A stretch of 64,000 nt of DNA from Microbacterium sp. T2.11-28 (GCF_950097975.1 NZ_CATNHF010000012.1:372001-436000), one strand, 5' to 3'; positions 37,644-47,299 are shown, counted from the first letter of the stretch. A program made the numbers and translations. Notes: a model not told the origin generated them from the letters alone.

Positions 37644-38969
37644 ATGGCACGCATCACCCACAGCACCACCCGGCCGGCCGCGCGGCGAGGAGCCGCAGCG
37701 CTGGCCGTCCTGACGGTCGGAGCACTCGGCCTGGCCGCCTGTTCGGGCACCGCCGAGGAGACGCCCACCGAGGGCGGCACCCTCAAGCTCTGGCATTACG
37801 AAGGCGCCGACAGCGCCATGGGCAAGGCCTGGGCCGAGGCGATCGACGTGTTCGAGGAGGAGACGGGAGCCACCGTCGAGTTCGAGGAGAAGTCGTTCGA
37901 GCAGATCCAGTCCACCGCCAGCCAGGTCCTCGACACCGACGCGGCGCCTGACCTCATGGAGTTCAACAAGGGGAACGCGACCGCCGGGTTCCTCGCGAGC
38001 ACCGGGCTGATCACCGACATCAGCGATGCGGTGGAGGAGTACGGGTGGGCCGACAAGCTGGCGCCGTCGCTCCAGACCACCGCGAAGTACAGCGACGACG
38101 GCGTCATGGGCGGGGACACGTGGTACGGCGTCCCGAATTACGGCGAATTCGTCGGCGTGTACTACAACCTCGACGCGTTCGCCGAGGCAGGACTGGAGGT
38201 CCCCACCACCTACGCCGAGTTCGTCGACGTGCTCGACGCGTTCGTCGCGAAGGGCATCACTCCGCTGGCCGAGGCCGGTGCCGAGTACCCGCTCGGCCAG
38301 CTCTGGTACCAGCTCGCGCTGAGCCAGGCCGACCGCCAGTTCGTGAACGACTACCAGCTCTACGAGAACCCCGTGGACTGGCAGGGCTCCGAGATCACGT
38401 ACGCGACCGAGACGCTCTCGGACTACGTCGACAAGGGCTACATCGCCTCGGACGTGTCGTCGGTCAAGGCCGAGGACGCGGGGGTGTCGTTCATCAACGG
38501 CTCCGCGCCGATCTTCGTGTCGGGCTCGTGGTGGTACGGCCGGTTCGTCGCGGAGGCGACGGGCTTCGACTGGACGATGACCGCCTTCCCCGAGGCGACG
38601 CTGTCGCTCGGCTCGTCGGGCAACCTCTGGGTCGTCCCCGAGAACGCGGCCAACAAGGAGCTCGCGTACGAGTTCATCGACATCACGATGCGGCCCGAGA
38701 TCCAGGCGATCATCGGCAACAACGGCGGCGTGCCGGTCGCGGCCGACCCCGCCGACATCACCGACGAGAAGAGCCAGGAGCTCATCACCGTGTTCAACGG
38801 CATCCTCGACGCCGACGGGCTGTCCTTCTACCCCGACTGGCCCGCGCCCGGCTTCTACGACGTGATCGTCCAGCAGCTGCAGGGTCTCGTCACCGGATCG
38901 CAGGACGTCGCCACGACCAACGCGAACCTCGGCGCCCAGTACGACGAGGGCACGGCCGACTTCCGCTGA
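37644..38969 (+). CDS. Sugar ABC transporter substrate-binding lipoprotein
   Basis: A 441-residue extracellular lipoprotein of the family 1 oligosaccharide-binding class. The lipobox is LAACSG (Cys about 34), followed by LKLWHYEGADSAMGKAWAEAIDVFEEETGATVEFEEK and the hinge-like WYGVPNYGEFVGVYYNLDAFAEAG. The ATG at 37644 is 8 nt after AAGGAGT. It is first in the operon with two permeases and a GH31 enzyme, so the ligand is probably an alpha-xylosyl oligosaccharide such as isoprimeverose or a xyloglucan fragment. That is an inference from the neighbours. Confidence 0.93.
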   Translation: MARITHSTTRPAARRGAAALAVLTVGALGLAACSGTAEETPTEGGTLKLWHYEGADSAMGKAWAEAIDVFEEETGATVEFEEKSFEQIQSTASQVLDTDAAPDLMEFNKGNATAGFLASTGLITDISDAVEEYGWADKLAPSLQTTAKYSDDGVMGGDTWYGVPNYGEFVGVYYNLDAFAEAGLEVPTTYAEFVDVLDAFVAKGITPLAEAGAEYPLGQLWYQLALSQADRQFVNDYQLYENPVDWQGSEITYATETLSDYVDKGYIASDVSSVKAEDAGVSFINGSAPIFVSGSWWYGRFVAEATGFDWTMTAFPEATLSLGSSGNLWVVPENAANKELAYEFIDITMRPEIQAIIGNNGGVPVAADPADITDEKSQELITVFNGILDADGLSFYPDWPAPGFYDVIVQQLQGLVTGSQDVATTNANLGAQYDEGTADFR

Positions 38970-39041
38970 TCACCCGGGGCGGCGGCCGGCACCGCGCGCG
39001 GCCGCCGCTCCCCCCACCCCGTCCCGGACCGAGGAGTCCCC

Positions 39042-40013
39042 ATGACCACCGCCACGCGACCCGTGCGGCGCATCCGCACCGCGCTCCCCGCGGACGAGCC
39101 GTCGATCCCGCAGCGCTCCGGCGGCACCGGCGCCTACTGGCTCTACCTGCTGCCCGGCCTCGCGCTGCTCGTCGTCGTCGTGCTCGTCCCGCTCGTCTGG
39201 AACGTGTACCTGACCTTCACGAAGTGGCGCGGGGTGCGCGAGCCGGAGTTCATCGGCCTCGAGAACTGGCAGAAGCTGCTCACCGACGACGACTTCTGGA
39301 CCTCGTTCGGCAACTCCGTGTGGATGGTCCTCGCGATGGTCGTCGTCCCGACGATCGTGGGCCTCGCCGTCGCCGCACTCCTCTTCGACGTCGTCGGGCG
39401 GAAGTTCGGCGGCAGGGTCGGCAGCTTCCTGCGCGCCACGTACTACCTGCCGCAGATCCTCCCGGTCGCCGTCGCCGGCATCGTGATCGGCTGGATCGTG
39501 CGGCCCGGGGGCGAGGGCGCGCTCAACCAGATCCTCGCCGTCTTCGGCATCGGCCCGGTCGACTGGCTGGGTCAGATGCCCTCGGCGCTCCTGGTGCTCA
39601 TGGTCGTGCTCGTCTGGGTGCAGATCGGCTACCCGGTCGTCGTCTTCATGGCTGCCCTGCAGCGGGTCGATCCCGAGCTGTACGAGGCGGCCGAGCTCGA
39701 CGGCGCGAACTGGCGGCAGCGATTCACCGCGATCACGATGAGCATCATCCGTCCCGAGATCTTCGTGGTCACCCTCACCTGCACGATCGCGGCCCTGAAG
39801 GTGTTCGGCCCGGTCTACGTCATCACCGGCGGCGGTCCGGCCGGCGCGACGCTCGTGCCCGCCTACTACGCCTACCAGGAGTTCTTCACCAAGCGGAACG
39901 TCGGCTACGGCGCGACGATCGCGACAGTTCTCACGATCGTCGTCGTGATCGTCTCGATCGTCTTCATCCGGGTGCAGACCTCGCTCGAGCGCAAGGAAAG
40001 GGCGGGTCTGTGA
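39042..40013 (+). CDS. Sugar ABC transporter permease (MalF/UgpA type)
   Basis: A 323-residue inner-membrane permease with six predicted helices starting at about 30. The EAA loop YEAAELDGANWRQRFTAITMSIIRPEI (about 210-236) is the ATPase-docking motif. GGAGTCCCC precedes the ATG. Its stop TGA overlaps the next start by one base (TGATG), so it is coupled to the partner permease. No ATPase gene is present in the operon. Confidence 0.94.
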   Translation: MTTATRPVRRIRTALPADEPSIPQRSGGTGAYWLYLLPGLALLVVVVLVPLVWNVYLTFTKWRGVREPEFIGLENWQKLLTDDDFWTSFGNSVWMVLAMVVVPTIVGLAVAALLFDVVGRKFGGRVGSFLRATYYLPQILPVAVAGIVIGWIVRPGGEGALNQILAVFGIGPVDWLGQMPSALLVLMVVLVWVQIGYPVVVFMAALQRVDPELYEAAELDGANWRQRFTAITMSIIRPEIFVVTLTCTIAALKVFGPVYVITGGGPAGATLVPAYYAYQEFFTKRNVGYGATIATVLTIVVVIVSIVFIRVQTSLERKERAGL

Positions 40014-40924
40014 TGGCTGCCACCACCGTTCTGGTCACCGAGGCCGCTGCCGCCCGCGGCTCCTCGCCCCGGCCGCAGCGCCGCCCCCGCGGGGGGATGA
40101 CGCGCAAGCGCGGCGTGGACTGGCTCCTCCTCGCGCTCGTCTCGCTCGGAGCCCTCCTCGTGCTGGCGCCCTTCTACCTGGTGCTCGTCAACTCCTTCAA
40201 GTCGCCGATCGACTACGCGACGTCGGGACCGCTCGCCTTCCCCGAGGCGCTGGACTTCACCGGCATACAGAAGTTCTGGGAGCGGGTGAACTTCCCGCAG
40301 AAGGTCTGGAACTCGATCCTGATCTCCGGCGTCGTCGCCGCGGCCGCGGTGCTGCTGTCGATGCTCAACGCGTTCGCGATCGGCATCGGGCGGGTGCGGG
40401 GGCGCGCCTGGATCGTGCTGCTGTTCCTGCTGGCGAACCTGCTCCCGCAGGAGGCGCTGCTCTACCCGCTGTACTACATGTTCAAAGAGGTCGGCCTCTA
40501 CGACAGCGTGTGGGCGGTCATCATCATCTTCACCGTCGTGCAGGCCGCCTTCGGCACGTATCTGCTGTCGGCCGTGTACGGCACGTTCCCGAAGGAGATC
40601 CTCGAGGCGGCATCGCTCGACGGCGCCACGCGCTGGCAGATCCTCTGGCGGGTGGTCTTCCCGATCAGCCGACCCACGCTGTCGGTGCTGCTGATCTTCT
40701 TCTTCATCTGGACGTGGAACGAGTTCCTCATCCCGCTGACCTTCCTCGCGTCCAACGCCAACCAGACGGTGCCCGTCGCCATCAGCGTGCTGCAGGGCGA
40801 CCGGCTCATGGACGTGACCACGACGAGCGCGTCCGCACTCCTGGGCATCATCCCGACGCTCATCTTCTTCCTCATCTTCCAGCGCACGCTCACACGCGGC
40901 ATCACGGCAGGAGCAGTCAAGTAA
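40013..40924 (+). CDS. Sugar ABC transporter permease (MalG/UgpE type)
   Basis: A 303-residue permease with six helices beginning at about 38. The EAA loop reads ILEAASLDGATRWQILWRVVFPISRPTL (about 198-225), followed by WTWNEFLIPLTFL, typical of the MalG partner. It overlaps the GH31 gene by TAATG. It should form a heterodimer with the preceding permease and use an ATPase encoded elsewhere. Confidence 0.94.
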   Translation: MAATTVLVTEAAAARGSSPRPQRRPRGGMTRKRGVDWLLLALVSLGALLVLAPFYLVLVNSFKSPIDYATSGPLAFPEALDFTGIQKFWERVNFPQKVWNSILISGVVAAAAVLLSMLNAFAIGIGRVRGRAWIVLLFLLANLLPQEALLYPLYYMFKEVGLYDSVWAVIIIFTVVQAAFGTYLLSAVYGTFPKEILEAASLDGATRWQILWRVVFPISRPTLSVLLIFFFIWTWNEFLIPLTFLASNANQTVPVAISVLQGDRLMDVTTTSASALLGIIPTLIFFLIFQRTLTRGITAGAVK

Positions 40925-43176
40925 TGAAGTTCACCGACGGGTTCTGGCAGCTGCGCCCGGGCGTCACGGCGCTGTACGCGCAGGAGGCCTTCGACATCGA
41001 GGAGACCGACGCCACGGCCGACGGCCCCGGCCTGCGCATCACGGCGCCCACCGCGGTCATCACCGGACGTGGCGCGACGCTCAACCGCCCGGTGCTGACG
41101 GTCACCCTGTCGGCGCCCCGGGAAGGGGTGATCCGCGTCCGGGTCGCCCACCACGAGGGCGCGCCCTGGCACGGGGGCTTCGACCTGCCCGGAGCCCGCG
41201 ACGGCGGAGCCGCGGCGGACGGCGCCGCCGAGGTCGGGGTGGACGACGCCGGGGGCACGGTGCGCTCCGGCGCGCTCACGGCGCGCGTGGCGGCGGGTGC
41301 GCCCTGGTCCCTCTCCTTCGAGGTGGACGGACGCCGGGTGACCGGCAGCGGCCACAAGTCGGCGGCCTATCTGCGGCTGAGCGCCGACGCGGCCGTCGAC
41401 CACGGCATCGTCGGCAACGCGCGCGCCGAGACGGGGGTGCCCGACGAGCGCGTCTTCGTGCACGAGCAGCTCGACCTCGGGGTGGGGGAGACGATCTACG
41501 GCCTCGGGGAGCGGTTCGGCCCCCTCGTGAAGAACGGCCAGTCGGTCGACATCTGGAACGCCGACGGCGGCACCTCCAGCGAGCAGGCGTACAAGAACGT
41601 GCCGTTCTACGTGTCCTCCGCCGGCTATGGCGTGCTCGTCAACGACCCGGGTCACGTGTCCTTCGAGGTCGGCTCCGAGGCGGTGGAGCGCGTGCAGTTC
41701 GCCGTTCCCGGCGAGGTGCTCGAGTACTTCGTCATCGCCGGACCCACCCCCGGCGAGGTGCTGACGCGCTACACGGCGCTGAGCGGGCGACCGCCGGTGG
41801 TCCCGGCGTGGTCGTACGGACCGTGGCTGTCGACCTCGTTCACGACCGACTACGACGAGGCCACCGTCACCTCCTTCATCGAGGGCATGGCCGCGCGCGA
41901 CCTGCCGCTGTCGGTGTTCCACTTCGACTGCTTCTGGATGCGCGAGTTCAACTGGTGCGACTTCGAGTGGGATCCGCGCGTCTTCCCCGACCCGGAGGGG
42001 ATGCTCGCCCGTCTCCACGACCGCGGGCTGCGGGTGTCCGCCTGGATCAACCCCTACATCGGCCAGCGCTCGCCGCTGTTCGCCGAGGCGGCCGCAGCCG
42101 GGTACCTCGTGCGCCGCCGCGACGGCTCCGTCTGGCAGTGGGACCTCTGGCAGGCGGGCATGGGACTCGTCGACTTCACGAACCCGGCAGCCACGGCCTG
42201 GTACCAGGGGCACCTGCGGCGGCTGCTCGGACAGGGCGTCGACTGCTTCAAGACCGACTTCGGAGAGCGGATCCCGACCGATGTCGTCTGGCACGACGGC
42301 GCCGACCCGGCCCGTATGCACAACCTCTACACGCAGCTGTACAACCGCGCGGTGCACGACGTGCTCGTCGAGCAGCGCGGCGCGGGGGAGGCGGTGCTGT
42401 TCGCCCGGTCCGCGACCGCCGGCGGCCAGACGATGCCGGTGCACTGGGGCGGCGACAACACGTCGACCTTCGTCTCGATGGCCGAGAGCCTGCGCGGCGG
42501 ACTGTCGCTGGCGATGAGCGGGTTCGCGCACTGGAGCCACGACATCGGCGGCTTCGAGGGCACCCCCGACCCCGCGGTGTTCAAGCGCTGGACGGCGTTC
42601 GGCCTGCTCTCGAGCCACAGCCGCTTCCATGGGTCCGACTCCTACCGGGTGCCGTGGGCCTTCGACGAGGAGGCGGTGGAGGTGACGCGCCGGTTCTCCC
42701 AGCTGAAGATGCAGCTCATGCCGTACCTGTACCAGCTCGGCCTGGATGCGGCCGAGTCCGGCCTGCCGCTCATGCGGCCGCTGTGGATGGAGTTCCCGGA
42801 CGACCCCGCCGCCCGGTACGTCGATCGCCAGTACATGCTCGGGCCGAGCCTGCTGGTGGCGCCCGTGTTCACCGCCGACGGCGAGGTGGAGTTCTACCTG
42901 CCCGACGGGCGCTGGACGAGTCTGCTCACCGGTGAGACGGTCGACGGCGGGCGGTGGCGCCGGGAGCGGCACGGCTTCGACTCGCTGCCGCTGTACGTGC
43001 GTGCCGGTGCGGTGCTCCCGTGGGGGGCGCGGGTCGACCGTCCGGACTACGACTACCTCGAGGGCCTGCGGCTGCGGGTGTTCCCGGGCGGGGAGGGGCA
43101 GGCGACCGTGGTCGTCACCTCCCCGGACGGCCGGCGCGAGGAGTTCGTGGTGGATCTGTCGGAGGTGACCGGCTAG
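40924..43176 (+). CDS. yicI: Alpha-xylosidase, glycoside hydrolase family 31 (YicI-like)
   Basis: A 750-residue cytosolic retaining glycosidase. The nucleophile lies in KTDFGERIPTD (Asp445) and the acid/base in HWGGDNTS (Asp511). Their 66-residue spacing equals that of E. coli YicI, and the phrase FKTDFGERIPTDV is specific for the alpha-xylosidase branch rather than alpha-glucosidases. An N-terminal beta-sandwich precedes the barrel and two beta domains follow. It probably removes alpha-1,6-xylose from isoprimeverose-type sugars imported by the upstream ABC genes. The stop TAG shares the palindrome CTAG with the stop of the convergent transglutaminase gene. Confidence 0.93.
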   Translation: MKFTDGFWQLRPGVTALYAQEAFDIEETDATADGPGLRITAPTAVITGRGATLNRPVLTVTLSAPREGVIRVRVAHHEGAPWHGGFDLPGARDGGAAADGAAEVGVDDAGGTVRSGALTARVAAGAPWSLSFEVDGRRVTGSGHKSAAYLRLSADAAVDHGIVGNARAETGVPDERVFVHEQLDLGVGETIYGLGERFGPLVKNGQSVDIWNADGGTSSEQAYKNVPFYVSSAGYGVLVNDPGHVSFEVGSEAVERVQFAVPGEVLEYFVIAGPTPGEVLTRYTALSGRPPVVPAWSYGPWLSTSFTTDYDEATVTSFIEGMAARDLPLSVFHFDCFWMREFNWCDFEWDPRVFPDPEGMLARLHDRGLRVSAWINPYIGQRSPLFAEAAAAGYLVRRRDGSVWQWDLWQAGMGLVDFTNPAATAWYQGHLRRLLGQGVDCFKTDFGERIPTDVVWHDGADPARMHNLYTQLYNRAVHDVLVEQRGAGEAVLFARSATAGGQTMPVHWGGDNTSTFVSMAESLRGGLSLAMSGFAHWSHDIGGFEGTPDPAVFKRWTAFGLLSSHSRFHGSDSYRVPWAFDEEAVEVTRRFSQLKMQLMPYLYQLGLDAAESGLPLMRPLWMEFPDDPAARYVDRQYMLGPSLLVAPVFTADGEVEFYLPDGRWTSLLTGETVDGGRWRRERHGFDSLPLYVRAGAVLPWGARVDRPDYDYLEGLRLRVFPGGEGQATVVVTSPDGRREEFVVDLSEVTG

Positions 43177-44051
43177 AGCGGGGCGACGTCGACCGACACG
43201 CGCAGCGTGGAGGTCTTGGCCTTCGTGTAGATGATCCCCTTCACCGGGGAGACGTCGCCGTAGTCCCGTCCCCAGGCGACGGTGACGTAGCGGTCGTCGG
43301 CCCAGTGGTTGTTCGTCGGGTCGATCGCGAGCCACTGGTCGGTGCCGGGGAGCCAGACGGCCAGCCACGCGTGCGAGGCATCGGCGCCGAACACCCGCTC
43401 CTTGCCGGGCGGGGGCTGGGTGGCCAGATAGCCGGAGACGTAGCGCGCGGCCACGCCGTGGGCCCGCAGGCACGCGAGCGCGACGTGGGCGAAGTCCTGG
43501 CAGACGCCGGCGCGCTTGCGCATGGCGTCGGCGACGGTGCTCGTGACGGTCGTGGCGGTCGCGTCGTAGTCGAAGTCGCGGAAGATCCGCTCCATGAGGT
43601 CGGTCGCCGCCTCGCCGATCGGGCGGCCGGGCGTGAGCGACTGCGCGCCGTAGGCGGCGGCCTCGGCGTCGTGGCGTACGCGCGGCGACTCGATCGCGTA
43701 CTCGGTCGCGCGCCACGCCTCGGCGATGCCGGGGTGCACGAGCGGGCGGGCCCGCTCCCACGGCTGCGCCAGCGCCGACGCGTCGTACACCGGCACGTCG
43801 ACGGCCACCTCGCTGGCCGACTCGATCGTGAGCGCCGCATGCGGATCGGTCACATGGAAGTAGGTGGACGCGTTGCCGAAGTAGTCGACGTCGGCCGCGA
43901 GGTCGCCGGGCACGGGATCGACGGTGACGGCCGCCTGCGAGACGCGCTGCCACGGAAGCTCGCGCGGGACCAGGTGGAACTGGCCGACGCTGTCCTTCAC
44001 CGGCTTGGCGTAGGTGTAGGCGGTGCGGTGCCACACGCGGTAGCGCTTCAT
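43173..44051 (-). CDS. Transglutaminase-like protein with N-terminal beta domain
   Basis: A 292-residue protein. The N-terminal segment (YRVWHRTAYTYAKPVKDSVGQFHLVPRELPWQ) is the bacterial transglutaminase N-domain. The core papain-like triad is visible as Cys in RAGVCQDFAHVAL (about 180), His in DASHAWLAVWLP (about 222) and Asp in AIDPTNNHW (about 239). It forms an operon with the ATP-grasp/alpha-E protein (ATGA overlap). Such pairs are predicted amide-bond chemistry modules, with the transglutaminase acting as peptidase or amide transferase. The substrate is unknown. Confidence 0.9.
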   Translation of the reverse strand: MKRYRVWHRTAYTYAKPVKDSVGQFHLVPRELPWQRVSQAAVTVDPVPGDLAADVDYFGNASTYFHVTDPHAALTIESASEVAVDVPVYDASALAQPWERARPLVHPGIAEAWRATEYAIESPRVRHDAEAAAYGAQSLTPGRPIGEAATDLMERIFRDFDYDATATTVTSTVADAMRKRAGVCQDFAHVALACLRAHGVAARYVSGYLATQPPPGKERVFGADASHAWLAVWLPGTDQWLAIDPTNNHWADDRYVTVAWGRDYGDVSPVKGIIYTKAKTSTLRVSVDVAPL

Positions 44052-46585
44052 GCGCGCGCCTCCATGAGCTCGACCAGCGACAGCTCCGACAGCGGCACCG
44101 GCGGCGGCCCGCTCTCGAAGTGCAGGCGCGTGATGGCGTCCGACAGCTGCTCCAGCTGCGACTCGACGTCGTCGAGGTAGGCGGCCAGCGCCGGCCGGCG
44201 GCCCGCGGTGACGGCGGACAGCTCGGCCACATCGATCTGACGCAGCTGCGTCTCCAGGTGGTCCAGCAGCCGCTCGGCGCGCGTGGACCCGGTCGAGGCG
44301 GGCATCGCGGCCAGGTGGCCGCGGAGCTCGACGAGCGTGAACAGCAGCGACCGCGGGTTGTCCGCGTCGAGCAGCAGCAGGTCGAGCACGTCGGCGGTGC
44401 GCGTCGATCCCCGGTAGCGGCGGCGGTAGGTCACCACGCTCTCGGATGCCAGGAGCAGTGCCTCGAGCACCTCGCGGTCTCCGCGCAGGTCGCGGCGCTC
44501 GGTGGCGCCGACGCTCAGCAGCTGGCAGATCTGCAGCCCGCGCTCCAGATGCCGGCCCGCCTCGATCATGTGCCACCCGGTGTCGCGGATCATGTTGGCC
44601 GTGACGCCGTAGAGCGACAGGATCGCGGCGAGCATGCGGCCGCCCGACTCCGCCGTGCGGTGCGCGTGCACCGAGCCCTGCAGGGCGCGGGTGGCCCGGT
44701 CGATGTTGGAGAACACGCGCCAGGTGTCGCCCGAGAGCTGATCGCGGACGCTCTCCATGGCCTCGCGCAGCCGGGCGATGGAGTGCGCGGCCGAACCGGG
44801 GCGGTGGGTGTCGAGCAGCAGCGAGCGGAACTCCGCCTCGGGGTCGGTCCATCGCGTGCCGGCCAGCCGGTGCAGGGCCGCCAGGAGCACGCGTGCGCTG
44901 GGCTGACCGCCGGCCGGCGCACCCGGCTGGTCGAACTCCGCCTGCGTCGCCAGCAGCAGCCGCAGGAGGTCCTCCGTGCGCTCGGCGTAGCGGCCGGTCC
45001 AGTACATGTCCGACAGTGCGCGGGGAGCGAGGGTCGGGACGGTGCGCGCCGTCTGCAGGGGAGCGATCTCGGTCAGCCCCTGGTCGGCGTCGGTCTCGGC
45101 GCCCTTCAGCACCCAGACGTCCTTCGTGATGGGGGCCGACGTCGCGGTCGCCCGGATCGTCGCGAGGCCGCCGACGAGGGGGCGGTAGGCCGAGCCGTAG
45201 CGCAGGGTGAAGGCGCGGAAGCTCATCGCGCGGGCGGAGGCCCGGCCGGAGGATCCGGACCCGGCGTTCCACACGGGAGCCTGCGACAGCGGGAGGAGCT
45301 CCTGTCCGACGAAGCGGTGGGGCTCCGCGTCGATGAGGGCGAGGATCTCGTCGGCCGTGCGATCCGCGAGCGCCTTGCGCGGCTCGTCGATGCGCCGCAC
45401 GAGCAGGGTCGGGTCGCCCGCGGCGAGGCGGGTGCGCACGAAGGCGCGGTCGTCGGGGTCGCCGCACCACCAGGTCGTGACCGACGGCAGCCGCAGCTGC
45501 TCGCCGAGGAGGTGCTCGCACGCGGCGGGGAGGAACGGCAGCAGACCCGGGTTCTCGAGGACCCCGGCGCCGAGCCCGTTGACCAGGCGCACCCGGCCGC
45601 GCCGCACCGCCTCGGCGAGGCCTGCCACCCCCAGGCGCGAGTCGGCGCGCAGCTCGAGCGGGTCGCACCACGCGGCATCCACTCGCCGGATGATCACATC
45701 GATGCGTTCGGTCGGCTTCTTGCCGGGCCATCCTGCCGGCTTCATCCACACCCAGCCCTCGTGCACGACGAGGTCGCTGCCCTGCACCAGCGGGAATCCG
45801 AGCGCACCGGCGAGGAACGCCTGGTCGAACGCGGTCTCGGACAGCGCTCCCGGAGACAGGATCACGATGCGCGGGTCGTCGACGTCGGCGGGGGCGTGCG
45901 ACAGGAGCGCGGCCCGCAGCGCGGCGAAGTACGGCTCCATGCGGTGCAGGTCGCCCTCCTGGTGGAGGTCGGGCAGCACCTGGGAGATGACGCGCCGGTT
46001 CTCGGCCGCGAAGCCGAGTCCCGACGGAGCCTGGACGCGGTCGGCCAGGACGTGCCACTCCCCGTCTGCAGACCGGCCGAGGTCGGTCGCCGACAGCAGC
46101 AGCGGATGGGGGTCGAACGCGCTCTCGCGACCCATCGGACGGATGAACCCGGAGTGGCCCACGACGACGGCGGCGGGGACGATGCGCTCGCGCAGCAGGG
46201 TCTGCGGGCCGTACAGGTCGACGAGCAGGGCGTTGAGCAGCTCGGCGCGCTGGGCGAGGCCGACGTCCAGCGGTGCCCAGCCGGCGGCGTCGATGACGTG
46301 CGGCATCGGGTCGAGCTGCCACGGCTGGGTGCCCGTGTCGGGCCGGATGTACGAGACGCCGTCGTCGGCGAGGAACCGGGTGATCTCGCCCTCGACGCGC
46401 CGGAGCTCGTCGGCGGTCAGCGACAAGGCGTGGGTGGCCAGGCTCTTCCAGCCGGGACGGAGCCCGCCGTCGCTGTCGACGACCTCGTCGTAGCGCGTCG
46501 CCGCGACCGAGCCGTCCACCGAGGGCGCGTCGAAGGGCAGTGTCGGCTGCGACACTGCCGTGGCGTAGTCACGCAGCACACTCAC
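44048..46585 (-). CDS. Fused circularly permuted ATP-grasp and alpha-E protein
   Basis: An 845-residue two-part protein. Residues about 1-500 are a circularly permuted ATP-grasp type 2 domain (DDGVSYIRPD, NALLVDLYGPQTLLRERIVP, VSGEN-type region RLVNGLGAGVLENPGLLPFLPAACEHLLGEQLRLPSV). Residues about 530-835 are the all-helical alpha-E domain (RALSDMYWTGRYAERTEDLLRLL and later repeats). In many bacteria these are separate genes; here they are fused. The start is GTG at 46585 with GGAGGAGG upstream. ATP-grasp enzymes form amide bonds by acyl-phosphate chemistry, and with the transglutaminase it likely makes or edits a short peptide-like tag. Confidence 0.88.
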   Translation of the reverse strand: MSVLRDYATAVSQPTLPFDAPSVDGSVAATRYDEVVDSDGGLRPGWKSLATHALSLTADELRRVEGEITRFLADDGVSYIRPDTGTQPWQLDPMPHVIDAAGWAPLDVGLAQRAELLNALLVDLYGPQTLLRERIVPAAVVVGHSGFIRPMGRESAFDPHPLLLSATDLGRSADGEWHVLADRVQAPSGLGFAAENRRVISQVLPDLHQEGDLHRMEPYFAALRAALLSHAPADVDDPRIVILSPGALSETAFDQAFLAGALGFPLVQGSDLVVHEGWVWMKPAGWPGKKPTERIDVIIRRVDAAWCDPLELRADSRLGVAGLAEAVRRGRVRLVNGLGAGVLENPGLLPFLPAACEHLLGEQLRLPSVTTWWCGDPDDRAFVRTRLAAGDPTLLVRRIDEPRKALADRTADEILALIDAEPHRFVGQELLPLSQAPVWNAGSGSSGRASARAMSFRAFTLRYGSAYRPLVGGLATIRATATSAPITKDVWVLKGAETDADQGLTEIAPLQTARTVPTLAPRALSDMYWTGRYAERTEDLLRLLLATQAEFDQPGAPAGGQPSARVLLAALHRLAGTRWTDPEAEFRSLLLDTHRPGSAAHSIARLREAMESVRDQLSGDTWRVFSNIDRATRALQGSVHAHRTAESGGRMLAAILSLYGVTANMIRDTGWHMIEAGRHLERGLQICQLLSVGATERRDLRGDREVLEALLLASESVVTYRRRYRGSTRTADVLDLLLLDADNPRSLLFTLVELRGHLAAMPASTGSTRAERLLDHLETQLRQIDVAELSAVTAGRRPALAAYLDDVESQLEQLSDAITRLHFESGPPPVPLSELSLVELMEARA

Positions 46586-46714
46586 GCCGGCCCCTCCTCC
46601 AGACACCCAGAGTACGGGTCCCGCGGGGGTGCGAGGCGCCACAGGCGACGACCGGGAGCGTGCAGCTCGCGGACGCCGGCCCGGGCGCCGGGCGCGGCGC
46701 AATACAGTGGTGCG

Positions 46715-47254
46715 GTGACCGAAGCACAGGCTCCCGCGCGCGCCGAGCGCCGCTACACGGTGCGCCCGGCGCGCACCGGCGACGTCCGCGGCATCCTCGA
46801 CCTCCTCGATCCGTGGGTGCAGCGCCGCATCCTCCTCGGCAAGGAGCTCGTGACGCTGTTCGAGTCGGTGCAGGAGTTCGTCGTCGCCGAGATCGACGGC
46901 CGCCTCATCGGGTGCGGCGCGCTCCACGTGATGTGGGAGGACCTCGGCGAGATCCGCACACTCATCGTCGCGGAGGACTGGCTGCACCACGGCGTCGGCG
47001 GTGCGATCGTCGCGCGGCTGGAGGAGCAGGCCCGCGCGCTCGGCCTCACGCGGCTGTTCTGCCTCACCTTCGAGGTCGAGTTCTTCTCCCGCCGCGGCTT
47101 CACCGAGATCGGCGAGCAGGTCGTCGACCCCGATGTCTACTCGCAGCTGCTGCGCAGTCCCGACGAGGGTGTGGCGGAGTTCCTCGACCTCGCCCACGTC
47201 AAGCCCAACACGCTCGGCAACACGCGCATGCTCAAGACGCTCGAGGGCGCCTAG
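46715..47254 (+). CDS. GNAT acetyltransferase (ArgA-like amino-acid N-acetyltransferase)
   Basis: A 179-residue acetyl-CoA-dependent enzyme: YTVRPARTGDVRGILDLLDPWVQRRILLGKELVTLFESVQEFVVAEIDGRLIGCGALHVMWEDLGEIRTLIV, then the acetyl-CoA loop HHGVGGAIVARLEEQA. The organisation matches short ArgA-type N-acetylglutamate synthases (PelX/ArgA of Actinobacteria), which feed arginine synthesis; the exact acceptor is not certain. The start is GTG 6 nt after TACAGT (46703-46708), so leaderless translation is likely. It is divergent from the ATP-grasp gene. Confidence 0.82.
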   Translation: MTEAQAPARAERRYTVRPARTGDVRGILDLLDPWVQRRILLGKELVTLFESVQEFVVAEIDGRLIGCGALHVMWEDLGEIRTLIVAEDWLHHGVGGAIVARLEEQARALGLTRLFCLTFEVEFFSRRGFTEIGEQVVDPDVYSQLLRSPDEGVAEFLDLAHVKPNTLGNTRMLKTLEGA

Positions 47255-47299
47255 GCGCGTCCGCCGCGGGCGCTCGGCGCAGCCGCTTAGCCTGGGACG

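Noticed and set aside
40498..44232. A 1244-codon minus-strand open frame
   Set aside because: Runs antisense through the alpha-xylosidase and in the wrong frame through the transglutaminase; not a protein.
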